From contig NZ_CP023344.1 in NCBI RefSeq assembly GCF_002310495.1, forward strand, positions 2,559,501-2,623,500: a stretch of DNA of 64,000 bases. Direction: 5' to 3'. Below, in pieces: positions 57,993-64,000 of the stretch. This DNA comes from Nibricoccus aquaticus (GTDB taxonomy: Bacteria; Verrucomicrobiota; Verrucomicrobiia; Opitutales; Opitutaceae). The notes beneath the pieces are model-generated. The model was given only the letters and a program-made list of their open reading frames with translations, was not told the DNA's origin and ran no database searches. The position numbers and the translations under genes are program-made. Position 1 is the stretch's first letter; each line of letters opens with the position of its first letter.

Positions 57993-59645
57993 CTATTTGA
58001 GGCGGCGAACGGCGAAGTAGAGGGAGGGTACGGCGAGGAGAGAAAGAAGACTGGCGTGGGGAAGCCAGTGGAGGATGGCGTGGCAGAGCGGGTGGGATTG
58101 GAAGGTTTGCCAGGCGTGGGCGGTGTTGGCGTCGGGCGCATAGGCAAGCCCGCCGAGTGCGAGTTCGCGGGAGATCGCGATGCCGCCGAGTGCGATGTCG
58201 TGCGCGAACGCCAGGCCACCTACGGCGAGACTCCAGCCGAAAGCGAGGCCTCCGAAAGCGAGGACGCCGAACGCTGCGCTGCTAAACGAGAGAGCGCCCA
58301 GGCCGATGCCGGAGATGCAGACGAGGCCGGCGCTGACTGCACCGATCGAGATTGGCGCGAGCGTAACGGCACCGATGCCGACGAGACCGCCGAAGGCAAC
58401 GTCACCAAAAGCGAGCCAGCCGCGGGCAATACCGATGCGTTCACCGCGCACCGGATCGGCGCCTTGAGCGATGGCGATCAGTGGTAGGTCCAGAAAGCGG
58501 ATACGGGATTCGTAGCGGCGTGGGCTTCGAGTGGTGGGCAGGATGATGAGCTGGGGTAATTTTGCTGCCTCGGACGCGCGGGCCAGTTTTTGAAGGCGCG
58601 CGAAGAGGAAGACGGCGATCACACTCTGGAGAGCGAGGTAGCCGAGCGTGAGCCCGGTGAGTGTTGTGCCGGTCGAGAGGCCGGTGGAGGCGAGGCCGGC
58701 GTTTTTGGTCAAGGCGACCCAAGTGAAGGCGCCGCCGAAGAGCCCGGCGGCGGCGGTGGATGCGGCGAAGACGCGGAGCAGCAGAGTACGGACAACCGGG
58801 TCGATGCGGGCGCCGCGCCACACCCGGAACGCCACGTAGATTCCCAGCAGACCGATGATGGCGCTGGCGACGGTGCCGAGGAGCGAGATACCCGCGGTCG
58901 ATGCGGCGGTAGCAGAGCTCTTCGAAGAGCCGGCGCCCGCGAGCGAAGCGGCTTTGGCTGTTCCGGCCGAGGCGGCGATGCCAGCGGCGGCGAGGGCGGG
59001 TGGCAGCGCTGTGAGGACGGCGGCGGTGAACGCAGAGCCGGGGCGGGTGCGGAAGAGGGCGGTTTCGAGAACGCTGGAGAGTTCGTCGCGGAGGAGGACC
59101 CGGCCGCGGCTGAGGCGTTGTTTCACGACGTCGTCGGTGAGTTCGAGCGCGGCGGCGACCTGGGCGATGGATTTTTGTTCGCGGTAGAACAGCACGAGGG
59201 GCTCGCGGTAGTTTTCGGGTAGGCGCGCGAGGGTGCGCCAGAGCAGGGCTTTTTCTTCTTCCGTCGTGGCGGCGTCGCGGGGAGATGGTTCGTCGAGGGA
59301 AAGGTTTTGGGATTCAGGATCGGTGACGTCGTCGAGCGCGTGGCGGGCGCGGGTGCGCACGTAATTGAGGGCGAGGAGGCGCGCGATGCCGCAGACCCAG
59401 GCGCGGAAGCGGGCGGGGTCCTGGAGGTCGGGGAGTTGTTTCCAGGCGGCGACGAAGGCCTCCTGGGCGAGGTCTTCGCTGGCGGCGAAGTCACCGCAGA
59501 TCGAATACGCGACGCCGGAGACGGCGGCCTGGTGGAGGGAGACGAGCTGGCCGAAGGAAGCGCGGTCACCGCCGAGGCTGGCGGCGACAAGGACGGTTTC
59601 CTGATTGGGGCGGGCGGCGGCTGAGGAGGTCGGGAGTGTTTTCAC
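57993..59645 (-). CDS. ECF sigma factor fused to a membrane domain
   Basis: 550 residues. Residues ~17-190 are a complete ECF sigma: region 2 (GDFAASEDLAQEAFVAAWKQ, FRAWVCGIARLLALNYVR) and region 4 (LPENYREPLVLFYREQKSIA, LSRGRVLLRDEL). Residues ~205-370 hold about four transmembrane helices. From about 415-500 a Gly/Ala/Phe-rich stretch repeats in ~7-8-residue steps (AFGGLAFGWSLAVGGLAFAH, ALGGIAI), and a last span ends the protein. Sigma and membrane parts are in one continuous frame, and no separate anti-sigma gene exists. Confidence 0.88.
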   Translation of the reverse strand: MKTLPTSSAAARPNQETVLVAASLGGDRASFGQLVSLHQAAVSGVAYSICGDFAASEDLAQEAFVAAWKQLPDLQDPARFRAWVCGIARLLALNYVRTRARHALDDVTDPESQNLSLDEPSPRDAATTEEEKALLWRTLARLPENYREPLVLFYREQKSIAQVAAALELTDDVVKQRLSRGRVLLRDELSSVLETALFRTRPGSAFTAAVLTALPPALAAAGIAASAGTAKAASLAGAGSSKSSATAASTAGISLLGTVASAIIGLLGIYVAFRVWRGARIDPVVRTLLLRVFAASTAAAGLFGGAFTWVALTKNAGLASTGLSTGTTLTGLTLGYLALQSVIAVFLFARLQKLARASEAAKLPQLIILPTTRSPRRYESRIRFLDLPLIAIAQGADPVRGERIGIARGWLAFGDVAFGGLVGIGAVTLAPISIGAVSAGLVCISGIGLGALSFSSAAFGVLAFGGLAFGWSLAVGGLAFAHDIALGGIAISRELALGGLAYAPDANTAHAWQTFQSHPLCHAILHWLPHASLLSLLAVPSLYFAVRRLK

Positions 59646-59781
59646 GCTCTCCAGTGGTTGGGGGCGGGGGAAAGGTGACGGGGAATTTTTCGGACTGTGC
59701 TGCTGGCCGCGTGAAGAACAGCGGTGGATTGTCGCGTCTTATTTCGAAGACCTGACGGGGACAAAAAATGGGCCCAGCGAT

Positions 59782-60687
59782 TTAGTATTCGACGTCGCGG
59801 CAGTGTTTTTCGAGCGCGGTGGCGATAGTTGCGATCTGTTTCTGGCCGAGGATCGGCTCGGCGCTGCCCAGCTGTTTCTCCAGCCATTTTTCGTTCATCA
59901 CGCGGGTGGTGCGCGATGTCTGGCTGGGCGGCCGAAGATCGATCCACCAACCGGGAAGAACGAGGAGGGGAGAGACAGCGGCGGGCTCGGCGTTGTTTTT
60001 GAGCCAGCGCGCGAGCCAGGAGGCGTTGCGTTCGGCTTGATCGAGCGGGGCGTTGTCGGCGCCCCAAGGCCACTCGAGATCGCTACCGTTGAAAGAGACG
60101 GAGTGTTCTTTGCGGCCGGGAAGAGCCGGGCCTTTGCGCCAGGTTTTGGTTTCGAGGCAGAAAACTCCTCCGGGACCGACTGCGACGTGGTCGAGGTTGA
60201 ACGAGTGCCCGTTGTTCATCGCAGGAACGTCGTGAAAGATTCGCCAGCCGCGTGCCTTGAGCGGCTCCAGCGCTTCGGCAACGTAGCGCTCGCCAAAGTA
60301 ACCGAGGTAGCGGTTGCTATTTTCGCTTAGTCGGCGAGTGAACCAGCGAAGGGCCACGATGTAGGCGGCGAGAAAAGCGATCAGTGTGACTACGAGACCC
60401 ACGAGCTGCGCGGTACCAGGCAGGTGCTTTACGCCTAGAAGAAAAAGCGTGATCACTCCCATGGGCAGTCCGCAGACAAGCGCTAGGTGGAAAAGGAGAT
60501 TTTCCTCGAACTTGAGGACCTGCTTTAGCTGCGTCTCTCCAGGACTGCGCAGGAGTTTGAGTTCGTTGCCGAAGGGGGTACGGCGTTTCTTTTTCCGCTT
60601 CTCCCACGCAAGCACTGCGAGCGTGCAGAGGATAAAAAACCAAAAGTAGCCGACGGCGAAGAGGGCGGGTTTCCAGGTCATGGACAT
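59782..60687 (-). CDS. NERD (nuclease-related) domain membrane protein
   Basis: 301 residues. A transmembrane span at the N-terminus (about 5-25) and another pair (~65-105) precede a NERD domain (~130-230): LGYFGERYVAEALEPLKARG, FNLDHVAVGPGGVFCLETKT. The Asp (LDHV) and Glu-x-Lys (ETKT) are in place, consistent with a restriction-endonuclease-like site. It is encoded 30 nt after the AlbA_2/ATPase gene on the same strand, in DNA less GC-rich than its surroundings. The substrate is unknown; a nucleic-acid-processing role is inferred. Confidence 0.85.
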   Translation of the reverse strand: MSMTWKPALFAVGYFWFFILCTLAVLAWEKRKKKRRTPFGNELKLLRSPGETQLKQVLKFEENLLFHLALVCGLPMGVITLFLLGVKHLPGTAQLVGLVVTLIAFLAAYIVALRWFTRRLSENSNRYLGYFGERYVAEALEPLKARGWRIFHDVPAMNNGHSFNLDHVAVGPGGVFCLETKTWRKGPALPGRKEHSVSFNGSDLEWPWGADNAPLDQAERNASWLARWLKNNAEPAAVSPLLVLPGWWIDLRPPSQTSRTTRVMNEKWLEKQLGSAEPILGQKQIATIATALEKHCRDVEY

Positions 60688-60717
60688 TAGACTGTGGGCA
60701 CCGGACAAAAATCTGCC

Positions 60718-62196
60718 TTACGCCCAATAAGGAATATATTCGGCGAACTTTTTCGATTTATTGTCCGGATCCGCAGGTTTGATACGCCCTGCTTCGATGG
60801 CCTCTTGAATGATTACGGATATCATCGAACGCTGCTTTTCAGGCACTTTCAATCGCTCGCGCAATGACGTGTTCGTCATGGTGGCGCTCGACAGAAATTT
60901 GAGCACGGCGTGCTGATAGCAGGCGTCGAGGCGTTCGTTTGGCGACATTTGCGCGTAGGTTTTCGGAGCAAACAATGTGGCCTTAAAAAAGCCGGGAGGG
61001 CTTGTAAATTGAATGGGTGGTAATCCGTAGAGCTCTACTTCCAGTCCCGCTTTCACGAGGCCGGATACACGCTCTTCACAGATTTTCATGCGCCGAAAAG
61101 CTTTGGCCAGACGTTCGTTTCGGGATTCGGGTTGGGTTCCGATTAATCGGTCCAGCTGCTTTGAAGGCAGGAGGGTGCCTGGATTCGTAATCTCTATCCG
61201 GTCAGAAAAAATTTCCACCAGTGGACCTGATCCCGTTGTGGTGAAATCTTGGTGGATTAGCGCATTCGCGATGATTTCGCGTAGCGCAATTTCTGGATAC
61301 AGAGTGCGCTTTTCGCGCAAGGCCTGTTCGATCACTTCACTTTGCGGTAGTTGTGACATCACGAACCGGATGAGCCCTTGAAAGCCGATGGCGTAGCCTC
61401 GACCGCCTTCTTGTTCGAGCTTCGTACGCGCTTTGTTCACGCCGTCATAAACGATCACCCGTACTGCTTTGTGTTCGAGTGATGGGAATTCGCTCATCTG
61501 CCGGGCCGCAGCTATCGCTCCTAAATTGGTGATGTAACCACCGGAGGGGCCTTGTTCTCTCAGAACGAAGGACTCCTGTTCCATCCACGCGAGCAAAGCG
61601 TCCCGGTCAATTGGTGTGGAGCGTTCTAGCAGGCGCAGGAGCGGTTCGGTATCTAGGCGACCGGCGAGGTCATTTTCCTCTAGCAACACAGAGGCTCTCA
61701 AATCTTCCCATTTGGGCGTACGGCTATGAAGCATCATGGTGCCGATTTCCTGACGCGATGCCTTGCGGGTGGAGCCACCTGAGCGAATGAACGCATGCTC
61801 AAGTGTTTTGCCGCGTAGATAGACAGGTTTGGTTGTCGATTCCGGCACGTGGATAAAAAGTAGCCGAGCGCCTTGGTAGCTCTCCACGAAATGATCGATG
61901 GCAATGGGCGGTTCCAGTGCGTCGCGACCAAGGTTGGCCAGCTGATTTATGCACGAAGCGATTTCTGTTTCAGACACCCCGCCGGGAGTTCCCTGATTGG
62001 TGACGCCATAAACCAAGACGCCACCTCCCGCCTGATTGGACAGTGCTGACAAGTGTTCTGTTAGCCGGGCTTTGTCGGGGGAAAGAGCTGCTTTCCAGTC
62101 GAGCTCGTTGAGTTCGTGACGAGGAGGTTCCAAGCTGACTCTCAGCAGACTTACTGCTTTGAGAAGCCATGGTTTTGTGGGGTTGCCGGATTCCAC
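60718..62196 (-). CDS. AlbA_2 (Schlafen-like) ATPase domain protein
   Basis: 492 residues in the COG2865 architecture: an N-terminal AlbA_2 domain (~25-150; NQAGGGVLVYGVTNQGTPGG, FIRSGGSTRKASRQEIGTM), a middle region, and a HATPase_c_4 module (~290-400; ALREIIANALIHQDFTTTG, EITNPGTL). A winged-helix end follows (~430-480). Such proteins are usually transcriptional regulators or mobile-element cargo, and some act in phage defence. AT-richer sequence and the directly following NERD gene suggest an acquired two-gene unit. Confidence 0.88.
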   Translation of the reverse strand: MESGNPTKPWLLKAVSLLRVSLEPPRHELNELDWKAALSPDKARLTEHLSALSNQAGGGVLVYGVTNQGTPGGVSETEIASCINQLANLGRDALEPPIAIDHFVESYQGARLLFIHVPESTTKPVYLRGKTLEHAFIRSGGSTRKASRQEIGTMMLHSRTPKWEDLRASVLLEENDLAGRLDTEPLLRLLERSTPIDRDALLAWMEQESFVLREQGPSGGYITNLGAIAAARQMSEFPSLEHKAVRVIVYDGVNKARTKLEQEGGRGYAIGFQGLIRFVMSQLPQSEVIEQALREKRTLYPEIALREIIANALIHQDFTTTGSGPLVEIFSDRIEITNPGTLLPSKQLDRLIGTQPESRNERLAKAFRRMKICEERVSGLVKAGLEVELYGLPPIQFTSPPGFFKATLFAPKTYAQMSPNERLDACYQHAVLKFLSSATMTNTSLRERLKVPEKQRSMISVIIQEAIEAGRIKPADPDNKSKKFAEYIPYWA

Positions 62197-62421
62197 TTAA
62201 ATAAAAAACTGCTGGTTAAGAGCGATTTGCGTAAAGCTGGTGCTTTGGACTTAATTGAGCCTCGGCATGGCCATCAGTAATCTAGGTTCATGGTGGAAGT
62301 GACATTGGGGGCTGGTTTTTAAGTACAAGCCGCCTTGTGTGGGAAGTCGTAGAAGCAGAGGAAAAGGTCGCAAGCCTTGGCTGCTATCAAAACGGGGTCT
62401 CCTTAGCGGCAGAGGTCTGAG
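62197..62421. other. Intergenic, no gene seen
   Basis: About 225 nt between the AlbA_2 gene start and the araA terminator. It is AT-richer on the left (the likely AlbA_2 promoter) and contains no convincing frame or palindrome beyond weak matches. Confidence 0.5.
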
Positions 62422-62456
62422 GAAAAAACAGGCCGGTCCTGTTGGGGAGACCGGCC
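62422..62456 (-). terminator. Intrinsic terminator after araA
   Basis: On the minus strand GGCCGGTC/GACCGGCC (62431-62456, loop TCCCCAACAG) is followed by TGTTTTTTCC (62421-62430). Confidence 0.88.
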
Positions 62457-62515
62457 GGGAGGAGAGCGGAGCTCGGAATGCGCGACGGGGGCGTCGCGCC
62501 TCCAACGGACGAGAC

Positions 62516-62536
62516 GGACAATGCGGAGCATTGTCC
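62516..62536. repeat. REP-like palindrome after araA
   Basis: GGACAATGC/GCATTGTCC around GGA, then CTACC (62537-62541). It is preceded by a second palindrome CGCGACG/CGTCGCG (62481-62498) with CCTCC. The flanks match the other family members while the stem letters differ. Confidence 0.78.
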
Positions 62537-62549
62537 CTACCTCGGATAG

Positions 62550-64000
62550 TTAGACGCGGAAGCCTTGGGCTAGGTGGTAGTAGACCTCGTTGTTGCGGAG
62601 GTCTTGCTTGAGCTGCGGCAGGGTCGTGTCGGCGTTGATGTGGACCGTCTCGATGCCGGCGATGGTCGCGAAGTCTTCGAGCATTTCGCTCGTGACGACG
62701 TAGCTGTAGCCGGTGTGGTGAGCGCCACCCGCGTAGATCCACGCGGCGCAGGCGGTCTTGAAGTCGGGTTTGCATTCCCAGACGGCGCGGGCGACGGGGA
62801 GCTTGGGGAGCTTCGGCGTTTTGACCGCTTTGACTTCGTTGATGATGAGGCGGAAACGGTTGCCGAGATCGACGAGCGAGGCGTTGAGGGCTTCACCGGC
62901 GGGAGCGTCGAAGACGAGGCGGACGGGGTCTTCTTTGCCACCGATGCCGAGTGGGTGGACTTCGACGGCGGCTTTGCCCTGCGCGATCGACGGGCAGATT
63001 TCGAGCATGTGCGAGCCGAGGACTTGGTGGCCTTTCGGAGACATGTGGTAGGTGTAGTCCTCCATGAACGAGGTCTGCTGTCCACCGGCCATGACCTTCA
63101 TGGCGCGGACGAGGGCGGAGGTCTTCCAGTCGCCTTCGCCGCCGAAGCCGTAGCCTGCGGCCATGAGGCGTTGCGAAGCCATGCCGGGAAGTTGCTTGAG
63201 GCCGTGGAGATCTTCGAAGGTGTCGGTGTAAGCCTTCGCGCCGACTTCGGCGAGGAAGCCGCCCATACCGAGTTCGAGGCGGGCGCTGTAACGGAGTTCG
63301 TCGTGGCGCTTGCCGCCTTTCTTGAGGGCGGGGACGACGGCGTAGAGTTTTTCGTATTCGGCGACGAGGTCGCTGATGGCCTTGTCGGAGACGGCGTTAA
63401 CCTTGGCGACGAGATCGCCGACGCCGTAAGTGTTCACCTCGAACCCGAAGCGGATTTCGGTGGCGACTTTGTCGCCCTCGGTGACGGCGACGTAGCGCAT
63501 GTTGTCGCCAAAGCGGACGACGCGGGCGCCCTGCCAGTCGTGCCAGGCGTGGGTGGCGCGCATCCAGGCGCCGATGCGGTCCTGGACTTCGGAGTCGGAC
63601 CAGTGGCCGACGACGACTTTGCGGCCGAGGCGGAGACGCGTGTGGATGAACCCGGCTTCGCGGTCGCCGTGGGCGGCCTGGTTGAGGTTCATGAAGTCCA
63701 TGTCGATCGTGGACCAGGGGAGGTCGCGATTGAACTGGGTGTGGAGGTGGAGGAAGGGCTTCTTGAGCGAGGTGAGGCCGCGTATCCACATCTTGGACGG
63801 CGAGAAGGTGTGCATCCAGAGGACGAGACCGGCGCACTTCGGGTCGGCGTTGGCTTCGACGCAGACCTTGGCGATCTGGTCGGAGTCCACGAGGAGGGCC
63901 TTGAACTTCAGGGGAAGCGGGAGGCGCTTGGACTTCACGAGGCCGTCGACGACGGCCTGGGCGTTGGCGGCGACCTGCTTGAGCGGGCCTTCGCCGTAGA
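62550..64000 (-). CDS. araA: L-arabinose isomerase (N-terminus beyond the window)
   Basis: Converts L-arabinose to L-ribulose. 482 residues are visible of a family that is about 500 long. The frame is open to the window edge ([14 protein letters not shown] continues upstream of the internal GTG), so the start lies past 64000. Hallmarks: [16 protein letters not shown], a metal/active-site Glu in [24 protein letters not shown] with the second Glu, and [15 protein letters not shown] with His. A terminator follows. Confidence 0.95.
   Translation of the reverse strand, partial: YGEGPLKQVAANAQAVVDGLVKSKRLPLPLKFKALLVDSDQIAKVCVEANADPKCAGLVLWMHTFSPSKMWIRGLTSLKKPFLHLHTQFNRDLPWSTIDMDFMNLNQAAHGDREAGFIHTRLRLGRKVVVGHWSDSEVQDRIGAWMRATHAWHDWQGARVVRFGDNMRYVAVTEGDKVATEIRFGFEVNTYGVGDLVAKVNAVSDKAISDLVAEYEKLYAVVPALKKGGKRHDELRYSARLELGMGGFLAEVGAKAYTDTFEDLHGLKQLPGMASQRLMAAGYGFGGEGDWKTSALVRAMKVMAGGQQTSFMEDYTYHMSPKGHQVLGSHMLEICPSIAQGKAAVEVHPLGIGGKEDPVRLVFDAPAGEALNASLVDLGNRFRLIINEVKAVKTPKLPKLPVARAVWECKPDFKTACAAWIYAGGAHHTGYSYVVTSEMLEDFATIAGIETVHINADTTLPQLKQDLRNNEVYYHLAQGFRV

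Noticed and set aside
1-64000. rRNA, tRNA, intact insertion sequences or prophage genes
   Set aside because: I looked for tRNA-like cloverleafs, transposase motifs and phage structural proteins and saw none. Small RNAs cannot be excluded.

Overview
The window is a GC-rich bacterial chromosome segment (roughly two-thirds G+C by eye) with no rRNA, tRNA, CRISPR array or intact insertion sequence. The gene content points to Verrucomicrobiota, most likely Opitutaceae. The markers are a Ser/Thr kinase translationally coupled to an ECF sigma factor, a DUF1648/ExbD-like chimera, a DUF5069 protein, an NhaR-SbtA pair, many proteins with Ala/Pro-rich linkers, and dense intergenic palindromes. This assignment comes from gene content, not from a phylogenetic marker.

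Layout. 1-5 kb: DAHP synthase, YgfZ with a small overlapping gene, galactokinase, and a short threonine dehydratase preceded by an isoleucine-type leader peptide and attenuator. 5-11.5 kb: outer-membrane phospholipase A, a ZnuD-like TonB receptor, a His/Cys-rich small protein, a small membrane protein, a secreted protein with a degenerate CusF-like end, and a DUF481 protein. 11.7-17.5 kb: a minus-strand run of giant chimeric kinase, ECF sigma factor and WD40 protein, with glutamate racemase upstream. 17.6-24.3 kb: flavin reductase, DUF5069, a LuxR-type regulator divergent from a 1005-residue decapeptide-repeat protein, and a beta-barrel protein overlapping it by 4 nt. 24.3-25.4 kb: an AT-richer patch with a decayed nucleotidyltransferase, its small partner and a PIN-like nuclease. 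25.5-34.4 kb: COG0523 metallochaperone, MGDG-synthase-like glycosyltransferase, App1-like phosphatase, HtrA protease, an OmpR/histidine-kinase pair and a methyltransferase. 34.9-45.9 kb: pyruvate kinase, WalJ-like hydrolase, QueD, FolE2, a short-chain dehydrogenase, alpha/beta hydrolase, lipoprotein, UbiB and topoisomerase IB. 45.9-57.9 kb: PAP2, beta-lactamase-fold, VOC and transglutaminase proteins, TrhO, a membrane stress-like protein, BLUF photoreceptor, FKBP, DoxX, AraD, TerC, HPF, NhaR and SbtA. 58-64 kb: an ECF sigma factor fused to a membrane domain, an AlbA_2/ATPase plus NERD pair in AT-richer DNA, and L-arabinose isomerase running off the right edge.

The most notable items are: (i) the Ile attenuator ahead of an ilvA that lacks the allosteric domain; (ii) the kinase/S26-like/DUF1648/ExbD-like/coiled-repeat chimera with its overlapping sigma gene; (iii) the decapeptide-repeat protein plus beta-barrel; (iv) a family of REP-like palindromes whose tail supplies the TAG stop codon of three genes; (v) the membrane-tethered sigma factor; and (vi) the AlbA_2/NERD pair. 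Zinc handling recurs (ZnuD-like receptor, His-rich COG0523 GTPase, zinc-independent FolE2), though the genes are dispersed.
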